Below, piece by piece: positions 46,366 to 56,004 of a DNA stretch of 64,000 bases. Origin of the DNA: CAIWHR01 sp963846855. GTDB taxonomy: Bacteria; Pseudomonadota; Gammaproteobacteria; Burkholderiales; Casimicrobiaceae. Position numbers and translations under genes: made by a program. The stretch lies in assembly GCA_963846855.1 (NCBI GenBank), contig CAWJXK010000008.1, positions 372,001 through 436,000 of the forward strand, in the 5' to 3' direction. The notes beneath the pieces were generated by a model. That model was not told where the DNA came from and searched no databases. It saw only the letters and a program-made list of their open reading frames with translations. Within the stretch, counting starts at the first letter, position 1. Every line of letters starts with the position of its first letter.

Positions 46366-46833
46366 CCATTCCCATGCCCGTCTCCGCTGCCGACGCGCGC
46401 TCGCATCCGCTGATCGCGCGCCTCATCGCGCAGGATGGCGTCGACCGACGTCGACGCCGGCCGCTTCGACACGTTCATCGGGCACGGCGGCCACGTGCTG
46501 CTCGTGTTCACCGAGGATCCGGTGCGGTTCAAGGAGACGCTCGACCTCGCGGTGATCGTTCCCGAGCTCATGCGCGCGTTCGTCGGCCGATTCGCAGTCG
46601 GCGTCCTGCTGCCCGAGGCCGCGCGCACCGTCGCGGTCCGCTATGGCTTCCGCCGCTGGCCCGCGCTCGTGCTGCTGCGCGACGGGCACTACGTCGGCGC
46701 CGTGGATGGCCTTCGCGACTGGGGCGAATACGTCGCGCAGATCTCGCGACTGCTCGACGCAGCGCCGGCGCGGCCACCGTCGATCGGCATCGCCGTGACG
46801 GCTCCAGGCGCCGCCGGCGGCTGCGCGGGCTGA
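46362..46833 (+). CDS. hoxO: Hydrogenase maturation thioredoxin-like HoxO/HyaE, frameshifted
   Basis: A protein of about 157 residues. The first frame gives MTIPMPVSAADARSHPLIAR and LIAQDG. An indel near 46440 leads into ASTDVDAGRFDTFIGHGGHV, LLVFTEDPVRFKETLDLAVI and VRYGFRRWPALVLLRDGHYV, the thioredoxin fold of HyaE without redox cysteines. It protects the Tat-bound small subunit during assembly. Both frames together give the normal family length. Confidence 0.82.
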
Positions 46834-46861
46834 AGTCAATGAGAAATCCCAGGAGAGCGCG

Positions 46862-47731
46862 ATGACCGAGTATTCCGTTCCCGTGCGTATGATCGGCCCC
46901 GGCTCGCAGCCGGAAGACACCGAGACGCTCGAGTACCTCCCGATGCCGCGTGAGATGAACACGTTCCGGATGCCGCAGGTCCCCGAGCGCGCCGAGGGGG
47001 ATGCGTTGCGCGCTTCGCGCGATTTGCTGGCGTCGTTCGCCGACGAGCTCTCGCGCTGGGACCCGGGCTCGGCTGCGCGGGGCCCTCGCCGCGATCTCAC
47101 CCGCGCGACACCCGACGCCCTGACGATCACCAACCAGATGCTGGGCGAAGGCGAGGTCAGCATCGTCATCGGCGGCGGCCCCGACATCCGCATCCAGGAG
47201 AGCGTGTTCACGGGACTGTGGCGGGTCGTCGGCTGCGATGCCGATGGGCGCGTCGCGGAGGACTGGCTCGAGGCGGCGGCCCTGCCCGGCATCGTCACCG
47301 ACATCGCTCGGCGCGACGCGACGGCGGCCATCGTGGACGCCGCCGGGACAGAGGGCGTCATGAACGCGCCTGCGCTCATCGCGGAAATCCGCGCGCAGCT
47401 GCAAGGGCGCGCCGCCGGCGCCGCCGCGCATGTGATCAACCTGACGCTTTTTCCGATGACGCCGGAAGATCACCAGGCGCTCGATCGCGCGCTGCCGGTA
47501 GGGCCGGTGGCGATCATTTCGCGCGGCTTCGGCAATTGCCGCATCACGTCGACCGGCGTGCGCGACGTGTGGCGCGTCCAGTATTTCAACAGCATGAACA
47601 CGCTGATCCTCAACACCATCGAGGTGGTCGACGTGCCCGAGGTTGCGCTCGCCGCCGCCGAGGACCTCGAGGACAGTCGCGCGCGGCTCGCCGAGCTGGT
47701 CGACTGGATGACCGCGTCGCTCGCCGAATGA
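46862..47731 (+). CDS. hoxQ: Hydrogenase expression/formation protein HoxQ/HyaF
   Basis: The product has 289 residues. MTEYSVPVRMIGPGSQPEDT, LEYLPMPREMNTFRMPQVP, EVSIVIGGGPDIRIQESVFT and SRGFGNCRITSTGVRDVWRV are HyaF/HoxQ signatures. It acts with HoxO in keeping the small subunit cofactor-ready under oxygen. The ATG follows GGAGAGCG. Its stop overlaps the hoxR start. Confidence 0.92.
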   Translation: MTEYSVPVRMIGPGSQPEDTETLEYLPMPREMNTFRMPQVPERAEGDALRASRDLLASFADELSRWDPGSAARGPRRDLTRATPDALTITNQMLGEGEVSIVIGGGPDIRIQESVFTGLWRVVGCDADGRVAEDWLEAAALPGIVTDIARRDATAAIVDAAGTEGVMNAPALIAEIRAQLQGRAAGAAAHVINLTLFPMTPEDHQALDRALPVGPVAIISRGFGNCRITSTGVRDVWRVQYFNSMNTLILNTIEVVDVPEVALAAAEDLEDSRARLAELVDWMTASLAE

Positions 47732-47991
47732 CGCCGCAGCCCTGCGCAGTCGACGCCTGCCATTCGGAGAGCAAGGCGATGAGCGACTTCGAGACGTTCG
47801 GCGACGCCGGCAGGATCGCTCCGGAAACTCGCATGGAGTGCAGGATTTGCTGGTACATCTACGATCCCGCCGAAGGCGATGTCGTCTGGCAGATTCCGCC
47901 GGGCACGCCGTGGCATGCATTGCCGCCGCACTGGACGTGTCCCAATTGCTCGGCGACGCGGGACCAGTTCCTGGTGCTGCCTGATGAATGA
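47728..47991 (+). CDS. hoxR: Rubredoxin-type protein HoxR
   Basis: The product has 87 residues. The rubredoxin iron site is formed by MECRICWYIYDPAEGD and WTCPNCSATRDQFLVL. The N-terminal 35 residues precede the rubredoxin fold, as in HoxR/HupI. It helps maintain the oxygen-tolerant proximal cluster. The first ATG overlaps the hoxQ stop. An internal ATG at 47779 is a possible alternative start. Confidence 0.9.
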   Translation: MTPQPCAVDACHSESKAMSDFETFGDAGRIAPETRMECRICWYIYDPAEGDVVWQIPPGTPWHALPPHWTCPNCSATRDQFLVLPDE

Positions 47992-48556
47992 TCCCGTGAC
48001 CGCGCTGCCGGACCCCAGCGCACGGCTCGACGCTGCCTATCGCGCGGTCGCGGCGCGGATGCGCGGTCTCAACGTGTACAACCCGGCGCTCGACGTGGAG
48101 GCGATCGCCTTCGCACCGTGGGAAGGGTCGTGGCTCGGCGTGATGCTGACGCCGTGGTTCATGAATCTTGCGCTGCTTCCGCACGAGCCTGCGCGCTGGC
48201 GCCCGCTGGCGAGCGGGGCGAAGCGCCTTTACGATTTTCCGGCGGGCCGCTACGAATTCGTGGGGGCCCACGACGACGCGATCGGCGATTTTCAGGTGTG
48301 TTCGCTGTTTTCGCCGCTGCACGAGTTCACCGACCATCCGACGGCGCGGCTTGTCGCGACCCTGGCGCGCGAGGCGCTGTTCGACGCGGAGAATGCAAAG
48401 ACGCCGGAAGTGAGCTCGGCCGTGCTCACGCCGCCCGCGCCGGCCGCCGGACCCGGCCCGCTGGCGCGCATCGAGGCGAATCTCGACGCGCCGATGTCCA
48501 AGCGCGATTTCCTGCGGGCCCGCTTCATGGGGGGCGGCGATGGCGATCGAGGGTGA
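47984..48556 (+). CDS. hoxT: Hydrogenase assembly chaperone HoxT (HybE family)
   Basis: The product has 190 residues. The core reads LDAAYRAVAARMRGLNVYNP, EAIAFAPWEGSWLGVMLTPW, FMNLALLP, RYEFVGAHDDAIGDFQVCSL, FSPLHEFTDHPTARLVA, then a Pro/Ala linker and MSKRDFLRARFMGGG, a typical HupJ/HoxT ending. It assists small-subunit maturation. Start and stop overlap hoxR and hoxV. Confidence 0.9.
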   Translation: MNDPVTALPDPSARLDAAYRAVAARMRGLNVYNPALDVEAIAFAPWEGSWLGVMLTPWFMNLALLPHEPARWRPLASGAKRLYDFPAGRYEFVGAHDDAIGDFQVCSLFSPLHEFTDHPTARLVATLAREALFDAENAKTPEVSSAVLTPPAPAAGPGPLARIEANLDAPMSKRDFLRARFMGGGDGDRG

Positions 48557-49695
48557 GCTCAATGTCCGGCTCGCGTGGGACGGGCGCAACGTGCACGGCG
48601 TGAGCATCGTCTCGACGCGCCCGTTCGCGGCCGCGCGCGTGCTCGCCGGCATGGCCCCGGCCGAGGCCACGGCGACGGTCGCACGGCTGTTCGGCATCTG
48701 CGGCATCGCGCAGGAAAGCGCGTCCGCGGGCGCGCTCGACGCAGCATCGGGTGCCGACCCGGCAGCCGCGGCTCACGCAGGCGCAGTGCCGGTGGAGCTC
48801 GAAGCGATCCAGGAATATCTGTGGCGCCTGCTGATCGACTGGCCGCAGGCCATGGGACGCGAAATGAACGTTGCGCCGGTCGCCGACGCGCGAAGGCGCA
48901 TTGCGGATGCGCAGAAATCGTATCGAGCGGCGCCCGGCGGAGCCGGCAGGGCGACGGTCGTCGCGGAGCTTGTGCCCGCGCTCGGCGCGATCGCCACGGC
49001 GCACGTTTACGGAACGACGCCGGACGCTTTCCTCGCCTTGGCGGACGCCGCCGCGCTCGACGACTGGATCGCGCGGACGGATACGCTGCCCGCGGCGCTC
49101 CTCGGCACGCTGCTGGAATCGCGGCCGGCGCTGGGCAGGAGCGACGTGGCGCTGATGCCGTCGCTTCGGGGCGGCGATTTCATCGCCCGGTTGTTGCCGG
49201 AGCTCGACCGCCCCGATTTCGCGCGCGCGCCGCAATGGGAAGGCGCGCCCGCCGAGACAGGCGCGCTCGCGCGGATGCAGGCGCATCCGCTCGTCGCCGC
49301 GCTGCGCGCGCGGCACGGCAATTCGGTCGCGGTGCGGATGACGGCGCGGCTGGCCGAGCTTGCTTTCCTGCTCGCGCGGCTCGCCGCAGGTCGGGATGGA
49401 GACGCCATCGCCGCGCTGGATCGAATCGTTCGCGACCGCGCGAGGCGAAGGGGTTGCCGCGGTGCAGACGGCGCGCGGCCTGCTGCTGCATCGTGCTCGC
49501 GTCGAGGATGGACGCGTCACCGGCTACCAGATCGTCGCGCCGACCGAGTGGAATTTCCACCCGGCGGGCGCGCTCACGCGCGGCCTCGAGGGGATGCGCG
49601 CCGACGACGAGGCGACGCTGCGCTCCGACGCGCGACTCGTCGTGCAGGGGCTCGATCCCTGCGTTGCCTGCCGCATCGAGGTGGGGCATGCATGA
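48540..49695 (+). CDS. hoxV: Hydrogenase scaffold HoxV/HupK, frameshifted
   Basis: A protein of about 385 residues resembling a cut-down large subunit. It serves as a scaffold for the Fe(CN)2CO group. The first frame runs from MAIEGELNVRLAWDGRNVHG to RLAAGRDGDAIAALDRIV, including LFGICGIAQESA in the place of L1. An indel near 49440 leads to GVAAVQTARGLLLHRARVED, YQIVAPTEWNFHPAGALTRG and VQGLDPCVACRIEVGHA, the equivalent of L2 with DPCVAC. The restored protein has normal layout. The last codons overlap hypA. Confidence 0.85.
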
Positions 49696-50029
49696 GATGT
49701 CGCTTGCCGAGGGGATGCTCGCGATCGTCGAGGACACGGCGCGCAGGAATGGCGCGACGCGCGTCGCGGCGGTGCTGCTCGAGCTGGGCGCGCTCGCGCA
49801 TGTCGAGCCGGAGGCGCTGCGCTTCTGCTTCGACGCGGTGGCGCGCGGCGGACCCGCGGCCGGCGCGCGCCTTGACGTGCTGACCACACCGGGCTTGGCG
49901 TGGTGCATGCCGTGCGGCGACCGCGTGCCACTGGCCCGGCTGGGCGATGCGTGTCCCGTGTGCGGGAGCTACCAGCTCACCGTCGTCGCGGGCGAGGAAA
50001 TGCGAGTGAAGGAAATCGAGATCGCGTGA
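49688..50029 (+). CDS. hypA: Hydrogenase nickel insertion protein HypA
   Basis: The product has 113 residues. The N terminus MHEMSLAEGMLAIVED carries the nickel-binding MHE. The zinc site is formed by WCMPCGD and CPVCGSYQL. It delivers nickel to HoxG with HypB. The ATG overlaps the end of hoxV by 8 bp. Confidence 0.94.
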   Translation: MHEMSLAEGMLAIVEDTARRNGATRVAAVLLELGALAHVEPEALRFCFDAVARGGPAAGARLDVLTTPGLAWCMPCGDRVPLARLGDACPVCGSYQLTVVAGEEMRVKEIEIA

Positions 50030-50066
50030 GCGCGCGAGCGATCGCGTCGCGGGCGAGAGGAGAAGG

Positions 50067-51019
50067 ATGATGTGCACGACATGCGGATGCGGACACGGTG
50101 AGGCGAGGGTCGACGGCGTTCCGGTTGCGGAACCCGCGCACGGCGCGCCGGGCGACGGATGGCACCGGCACGACGACGGCACTTGGCACACCACGCGCAC
50201 GACGGGCATGGTCTCGGTGCGGCCGGCGGGCCGCGTCCCGCGCATGCGCATGCGCCGGGCATCCCGGCGACGCGCGCCGTGCAGATCGAAACCGACATCC
50301 TCGCGCAGAACGATGCCCACGCCGCGCGCAACCGGCGCCTGCTCGCCGATCGCGGCGTCTTCGCGCTGAATCTGGTGTCGAGCCCGGGCTCGGGCAAGAC
50401 GACGCTGCTCGTGAGGAGCATCGAGGCGCTGCGCGAGCGCGTCGCCGTGGCGGTGATCGAGGGCGACCAGCAGACCTCGCTCGACGCGGACCGCATCCGA
50501 AGGACCGGCGCGCCCGCCGTGCAGATCAATACCGGCAAGGGCTGCCACCTCGACGCGCTCATGGTCGGGCATGCGTTGGCGCAGGTGAACCCGGCCGACG
50601 GCAGCCTGCTGCTCATCGAGAACGTGGGCAACCTCGTGTGTCCCGCCGCGTTCGACCTGGGCGAAGCGCACAAGGTCGTGATCCTCTCCGTCACCGAGGG
50701 CGAGGACAAGCCGCTCAAATATCCGGACATGTTCCACGCGGCCGACCTCCTGCTGATCAACAAGATCGACCTCCTGCCCTACGTGACTTTCGACGTCGGC
50801 AAGGCGATCGAGTATGCGCGGCGGGTGCGACCCGGCCTCGAGGTGATGCTGGTCTCCGCGACCTCCGGAGAGGGCTTTCCCGCGTGGACCGCGTGGCTGG
50901 AAACGGGCGTGCGCGCCGCGAAGGCGAAACGCGACGCCGATCTGAGCGCGTTGCGCGAGCGCGTCGGACAGCTCGAGGCCGAGCTCGGTGCCGAGCGCAG
51001 CGGCCGGGCGGCGCTCTAG
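50067..51019 (+). CDS. hypB: Hydrogenase nickel GTPase HypB, frameshifted near N terminus
   Basis: A protein of about 315 residues. The start MMCTTCGCGHGEA has the high-affinity nickel motif CTTCGCG. The frame then slips between about 50165 and 50240 into a His-rich stretch (HLAHHAHDGHGLG, PAHAHAPG) and the GTPase: P-loop LVSSPGSGKTTLLVRSIEAL, the metal site region KGCHLDALMVGHAL, ENVGNLVCPAAFDLGEAHKV and NKIDLLPY. It drives nickel release to HypA and HoxG. GGAGAAGG precedes the start. The C-terminal acidic coiled coil (LSALRERVGQLEAELGAERS) is longer than usual. Confidence 0.9.
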
Positions 51020-51044
51020 CGCGCCGCCGACCAATCCGAGACGC

Positions 51045-53396
51045 ATGATGTCTGATCTCGCCATCCCCGTTGCCGAACCGAAGGTCCGCCGGCGCGTCGT
51101 CGTCCGCGGAATCGTCCAGGGCGTCGGTTTCCGGCCGTTCGTCTGGCGGCTCGCCTCGGAGCTTGCGCTCGCGGGCTGGGTGCGCAACGACGCCCGGGGC
51201 GTCACGATCGAAGTCGAGGGCGAGCGCTCCCGCATCGATCGCATGGTGCGTCGGCTGACCGCCGACTCCCCGGCTCGCGCGCGCGTCGACAGCGTCGTCG
51301 TCGAGTCCTGCGCGCTTGCGCAGGCAGGACCGGGCTTCGCGATCCTCGAGAGCGGCGCCGGACGCGCGGCGACCGCGATCGGTCCCGATGGCGCGATCTG
51401 CGCCGAGTGCCTCGACGACCTTTTCGACCCGACGGGCCGGCGCTACCGCTACGCGTTCACCAACTGCACGCACTGCGGCCCGCGCTACACGATCGCGCGA
51501 GAGCTTCCCTACGATCGCGCGACCACCAGCATGGCGGCGTTCCAGCAGTGTCCGGACTGCCTCGCCGAGTACACATCGCCCGCCGACCGCCGATTTCACG
51601 CCGAGCCGAACGCGTGCCCGGCCTGCGGGCCACGGCTCTCGCTGCACGCGGCGAGCGGCGCCGCCGAGCGCGACGCCGATCCGATCAGCTCGACGCTGTC
51701 GCGAATACGCCGCGGCGAGATCGTCGCGATCAAGGGGCTGGGCGGCTTCCATCTCGCCTGCGACGCGCGCAATGCCGACGCCGTCGCGCGGCTGCGCGAG
51801 CGCAAGGCGCGCGACGAAAAGCCGTTCGCCGTGATGGTGAGCGGCGTGAGCGCCGTCGCCAATTTCGCGCAGATGTCACGCGGGGAGCAGGCGCTCCTCG
51901 AATCCGCCGAGCGCCCGATCGTGCTGCTGCGCAAGACGTCCGCCGCCGACGGTGCGCTCGCAGGCGTGGCGCCGGGACTCGCGTGGCTCGGCGTGATGTT
52001 GCCTTACACGCCGATTCATTATCTGCTGTTCCACGAAGCCGCCGGCCGGCCGGCCGGCACCGCATGGATCGATGGCGGCACCGACCTCGCGCTGGTCATG
52101 ACGAGCGCGAACCCCGGGGGCGAGCCCCTCGTGACGCGCAACGAGGAGGCGTTTGCGCGGCTCTCGGGCATCGCCGACGCGTTCCTGCTGCACGACCGCA
52201 ACATCGTCACGCGCTGCGACGACAGCGTGCTCCGCGCAACCGGAGAGGGATCGGGCGCGCAGTTCCAGTTCGTCCGCCGGGCGCGTGGATACACGCCGCG
52301 CGCGATCCGGCTGGCCCGGCCGGGGCCGTCGGTCGTCGCGCTGGGGGGCCATTTCAAGAACACCGTATGCGTGACGCGGGGCGACGAAGCGTTCGTCTCG
52401 CAGCACGTGGGCGAGCTCGACAACGCGCCGACCGCGAGCGCGCTCGTCGACACCGTCGAGCACCTGGTGTCGATCCTCGCGATCGAGCCCGAGGTCGTCG
52501 CGCACGACCTGCACGCCGATTATTTCAGCACGCGCCATGCGGCGCGGCTCGCTTCCCGCTGGGGCGTGCCGATGTGCGGCGTCCAGCACCACCACGCGCA
52601 CATCGCCGCGGTGGTGGCCGAGCATCGCGTGACGCATCCGGTGCTGGGACTCGCCCTCGACGGCGTCGGCCTCGGCACCGACGGGACCGCGTGGGGCGGC
52701 GAGCTTCTCCACGTCGACGGCGCGCGCTGCCAGCGGATCGGGCGCATCGCGCCGCTGCGCCTGCCGGGCGGCGATCGCGCGGCGCGGGAGCCGTGGCGCA
52801 TGGCGGCGGCGGCGCTGCATCGCGCGAAGCGGGGTGGCGAGATCGTGGCGCGCTTCGCCGACGAGCCTGCGGCAGCGACCGTCGCGACGATGCTGGAACG
52901 CGGCTTCCAGTCGCCCGAGACGAGCAGCATGGGCCGCTGGTTCGACGCGGCGGCGGGACTGCTCGGCGTGCGGCGCCGGATGGCCTTCGAAGGCCAGGCG
53001 GCGATGCTGCTCGAGGGGCTCGCCGAACGCCACGGAACCGTCGCGCCGGATCATGGGCTCTATGCGATCGACGCCGCCAACGAGCTCGACCTCACGGCGC
53101 TCGCGCTGCGGCTCGCGGACGAGCGCGACGCCGGATTCGGTGCCGCGCTGTTTCATGCGACGCTCGTCGCCGCGCTGGGCGAATGGGCCGCGCGCGCGGT
53201 CGATACCCTCGACGTCACGACCATCGCGTGCGGCGGCGGATGCTTTCTCAACGCGATCCTCGCGCGCGGGTTGCGCTCGCGTCTGGCGGTACGCGGGATC
53301 ACGATGCTCGAGGCCCGGGAAGTGCCGCCCAACGACGGCGGGCTCTCGCTCGGGCAGGCCTGGGTCGCGATGCAACCGGGCAGCAGGAGCCGCTGA
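51045..53396 (+). CDS. hypF: Carbamoyltransferase HypF
   Basis: The product has 783 residues. Domains in order are acylphosphatase (VRGIVQGVGFRPFVWRLASE), two zinc fingers (CAECLDD with CTHCGPRY; CPDCLAEY with CPACGPRL), a YrdC-like domain (RIRRGEIVAIKGLGGFHLAC) and a Kae1-like domain with GVQHHHAHIAAVVAEH and ACGGGCFLNAILARGL. It converts carbamoyl phosphate into the carbamoyl group placed on HypE, the source of the cyanide ligands. The frame is intact for its full length. Confidence 0.95.
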   Translation: MMSDLAIPVAEPKVRRRVVVRGIVQGVGFRPFVWRLASELALAGWVRNDARGVTIEVEGERSRIDRMVRRLTADSPARARVDSVVVESCALAQAGPGFAILESGAGRAATAIGPDGAICAECLDDLFDPTGRRYRYAFTNCTHCGPRYTIARELPYDRATTSMAAFQQCPDCLAEYTSPADRRFHAEPNACPACGPRLSLHAASGAAERDADPISSTLSRIRRGEIVAIKGLGGFHLACDARNADAVARLRERKARDEKPFAVMVSGVSAVANFAQMSRGEQALLESAERPIVLLRKTSAADGALAGVAPGLAWLGVMLPYTPIHYLLFHEAAGRPAGTAWIDGGTDLALVMTSANPGGEPLVTRNEEAFARLSGIADAFLLHDRNIVTRCDDSVLRATGEGSGAQFQFVRRARGYTPRAIRLARPGPSVVALGGHFKNTVCVTRGDEAFVSQHVGELDNAPTASALVDTVEHLVSILAIEPEVVAHDLHADYFSTRHAARLASRWGVPMCGVQHHHAHIAAVVAEHRVTHPVLGLALDGVGLGTDGTAWGGELLHVDGARCQRIGRIAPLRLPGGDRAAREPWRMAAAALHRAKRGGEIVARFADEPAAATVATMLERGFQSPETSSMGRWFDAAAGLLGVRRRMAFEGQAAMLLEGLAERHGTVAPDHGLYAIDAANELDLTALALRLADERDAGFGAALFHATLVAALGEWAARAVDTLDVTTIACGGGCFLNAILARGLRSRLAVRGITMLEAREVPPNDGGLSLGQAWVAMQPGSRSR

Positions 53397-53398
53397 TC

Positions 53399-53632
53399 AT
53401 GTGCCTCGCGATCCCCGCGCGCGTCGTCGGACTTCCCGAGCCCGGAACGGCGCAGGTCGAGGTGGGCGGCGTGCAGAAGCGGATTTCGCTCGCCCTCGTC
53501 GACGACGTGGCTCCCGGCGACTACGTGATCGTTCACGTCGGCTACGCGCTGACGAAGCTCGATCCGGAGGAGGCCCTGCGCACGCTCGCGCTGTTCGCGC
53601 AGGCGGGACTCGCCGTCGAGGCGGCACCATGA
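53399..53632 (+). CDS. hypC: Hydrogenase chaperone HypC
   Basis: The product has 77 residues. The start MCLAIPARVVGLPEPGTAQV has the essential Cys2, and VGGVQKRISLALVDDVAPGD, YVIVHVGYALTKLDPEEA is the OB-fold core. With HypD it carries the Fe(CN)2CO unit. The ATG lies 2 bp after hypF and the stop overlaps hypD. Confidence 0.94.
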   Translation: MCLAIPARVVGLPEPGTAQVEVGGVQKRISLALVDDVAPGDYVIVHVGYALTKLDPEEALRTLALFAQAGLAVEAAP

Positions 53633-54786
53633 AATACATCGACGAATTCCGCGATGGCGAGCTCGCCCGCGGTCTCGCGAGGGCGATCGCCGCGGAGGCG
53701 AATCCGTCGCGTCGCTACAGCCTGATGGAATTCTGCGGCGGCCACACGCACGCGATATCGCGCTACGGCCTCGCGGATCTGCTGCCGCTCAACGTGAACA
53801 TGATCCACGGACCCGGCTGCCCCGTGTGCGTGCTGCCGATCGGGCGCATCGACAACGCGATCGGGCTCGCGGCGCGGCCGGGGCTCATCCTGTGCACCTA
53901 TGCCGACACGATGCGCGTGCCGGCCTCGAAGGGCCTGTCGCTCATGAAGGCGAAGGCGCGCGGCGGCGACATTCGCATGGTCTATTCGAGCACCGACGCG
54001 GTCCGGATCGCGCGCGAAAATCCTGACCGCGAGGTCGTGTTCTTCGCGATCGGCTTCGAGACGACGACGCCGCCGACCGCGGTCGCCATTCTCCAGGCCG
54101 AGGCGGAGGGGCTCGCGAACTTCAGCGTCTTCTGCAATCACGTGCTGACGCCCGCCGCGATCAGCAACATCCTCGAGTCGAAGGAAGTGCGCGAGCTCGG
54201 CACGGTGCCGCTCGACGGCTTCATCGGGCCCGCGCACGTGTCGACGGTGATCGGCAGCCAGCCCTACGAATATTTCGCGGAGGAATACGGGCGCCCGGTC
54301 GTCATCGCGGGCTTCGAGCCGCTCGACGTGATGCAGGCGATCCTGATGCTCGTCCGGCAATTGAACGACGGCCGCGCCGAGGTCGAGAACGAGTTCACGC
54401 GCGCGGTCACGCGCGACGGCAACGCGAAGGCGAAGGCGCTGGTCGCCGAGGTCTTCGAGCTGCGCCGCTCGTTCGAGTGGCGGGGCCTGGGCGAAGTGCC
54501 GTACAGCGCGCTCAGGATCAAGGAGCGCTACCGTGCGTACGATGCCGAGGCGCGCTACGCGATCGAATACGCGTCCGTCCCCGACAACAAGGCCTGCGAG
54601 TGCGGCGCGATCCTGCGCGGCGTGAAGAAGCCGGTCGACTGCAAGGTGTTCGGCACGGCGTGCACGCCGGAGAATCCGATCGGATCGTGCATGGTGTCGT
54701 CCGAGGGCGCGTGCGCCGCGCACTACACGTACGGGCGCTTCAAGGACGTGGCGGTCGTCACGGCGCCCGCGGAGGTGAGTGCATGA
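53629..54786 (+). CDS. hypD: Hydrogenase maturation iron-sulfur protein HypD
   Basis: The product has 385 residues. The catalytic motifs MEFCGGHTHAISRYGL, IHGPGCPVCVLPIGRID and FFAIGFETTTPPTAV are intact. So is the C-terminal cluster region (ACECGAILRG, DCKVFGTACTPENPIGSCMV). It assembles the cyanide and CO ligands on iron with HypC. Its ATG overlaps the hypC stop. Confidence 0.95.
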   Translation: MKYIDEFRDGELARGLARAIAAEANPSRRYSLMEFCGGHTHAISRYGLADLLPLNVNMIHGPGCPVCVLPIGRIDNAIGLAARPGLILCTYADTMRVPASKGLSLMKAKARGGDIRMVYSSTDAVRIARENPDREVVFFAIGFETTTPPTAVAILQAEAEGLANFSVFCNHVLTPAAISNILESKEVRELGTVPLDGFIGPAHVSTVIGSQPYEYFAEEYGRPVVIAGFEPLDVMQAILMLVRQLNDGRAEVENEFTRAVTRDGNAKAKALVAEVFELRRSFEWRGLGEVPYSALRIKERYRAYDAEARYAIEYASVPDNKACECGAILRGVKKPVDCKVFGTACTPENPIGSCMVSSEGACAAHYTYGRFKDVAVVTAPAEVSA

Positions 54787-54949
54787 GCGCCGCCGGGCTG
54801 TCCCAACGCCGCGCGAGCAGGGCGAAGCCAAGACCCGCAGGGGGCGTCTGCGAGCGCGGGCGGCGGCCGACATCAAGCCGCAACGCGAAACGCCACCGCT
54901 TCGAGGCCGCCCCCCCCTCGGGGGAGGGCGCGCATCGGGGGGGTCGTTC
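54787..54949. repeat. GC-rich intergenic insert between hypD and hypE
   Basis: The gap holds a small inverted repeat of C7 and G-rich arms (CCCCCCCTCGGGGGAGGG, around 54911-54928) and another run of seven G near 54937. Elsewhere in the hyp series genes abut or overlap, so this 163-bp insert resembles the small dispersed intergenic repeats known in Burkholderiales genomes. The reading frame upstream of hypE stays open through it but has no similarity. Confidence 0.4.
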
Positions 54950-55999
54950 ATGAACGACATCCGCACCGGCTACGTGCGGCCGGTCGATTTCAAGCGCGGC
55001 TGTGTGGACATGACGCATGGCAGCGGCGGGCGGGCGATGGCCCAGCTGATCGACGAATTGTTCCTGCGCGCGTTCGACAACGAATGGCTGCGCCAGATGA
55101 ACGACCAGGCGCGTTTCACGGTGCCTGCGGGCCGGATGGTGATCGCGACCGACTGCCACGTCGTGTCGCCGCTGTTCTTTCCCGGCGGCGACATCGGCTG
55201 CCTGTCCGTGCACGGGACGATCAACGACGTCGCGATGGCGGGTGCGACGCCGCTCAATCTCGCGGCGGGGTTCGTGCTGGAGGAGGGGTTTCCGCTCGCC
55301 GACTTGAAGCGGATCGTCGAATCGATGGCGGCGGCGGCGCGCGAGGCCGGCGTTCCGGTCGTGACCGGTGACACGAAGGTCGTCGAGAGAGGCAAGGGCG
55401 ACGGGGTCTTCATCACGACGACCGGCACCGGCATCGTGCCTCCCGGAATCGAAATCTCCGGCGACCGGGCACGGCCGGGCGACGTGATCCTGGTCAGCGG
55501 GACGATGGGCGACCACGGCGTCGCAATCATGTCGCTGCGCGAGAACCTCGAATTCGAGACGACGATCCGGTCCGACACGGCGGCGCTGCACGGGCTCGTC
55601 GCCGCGATGCTGGCGGCGGTGCCGGGTATCCGTTGCCTGCGCGATCCCACGCGCGGCGGCCTCGCGACGACGCTGAACGAGCTCGCACGCCAGTCCGCCT
55701 GCGGAATGATCCTCGACGAGAAGCGCATCCCGGTCGCGCCACAGGTGGCCGCGGCGTGCGAGTTCCTCGGTCTCGATCCGCTCTACGTGGCGAACGAGGG
55801 GAAGCTGGTCGCGATCTGCGCGCCGGCGGACGCCGACCGGCTGCTGGCTGCGATGCGCGCGCATCCGCTGGGAGGCGCCGCGGCGATCGTCGGCGAAGTG
55901 ACCGCGGACCCGCACCATTTCGTGCAGATGGACACGAGCTTCGGCGGCCGCCGCGTCGTCGACTGGCTGACCGGCGAGCAGCTGCCGCGCATCTGCTAG
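54950..55999 (+). CDS. hypE: Carbamoyl dehydratase HypE
   Basis: The product has 349 residues. The fold is PurM-like: MTHGSGGRAMAQLIDELFLR, IATDCHVVSPLFFPGGDIGC, VTGDTKVVERGKGDGVFITT and RDPTRGGLATTLNELA. The chain ends in LPRIC, whose C-terminal cysteine is carbamoylated by HypF and dehydrated to thiocyanate. The start at 54950 (MNDIRTGYV) is the first residue with family similarity. Confidence 0.95.
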   Translation: MNDIRTGYVRPVDFKRGCVDMTHGSGGRAMAQLIDELFLRAFDNEWLRQMNDQARFTVPAGRMVIATDCHVVSPLFFPGGDIGCLSVHGTINDVAMAGATPLNLAAGFVLEEGFPLADLKRIVESMAAAAREAGVPVVTGDTKVVERGKGDGVFITTTGTGIVPPGIEISGDRARPGDVILVSGTMGDHGVAIMSLRENLEFETTIRSDTAALHGLVAAMLAAVPGIRCLRDPTRGGLATTLNELARQSACGMILDEKRIPVAPQVAAACEFLGLDPLYVANEGKLVAICAPADADRLLAAMRAHPLGGAAAIVGEVTADPHHFVQMDTSFGGRRVVDWLTGEQLPRIC

Positions 56000-56004
56000 C
56001 GATC

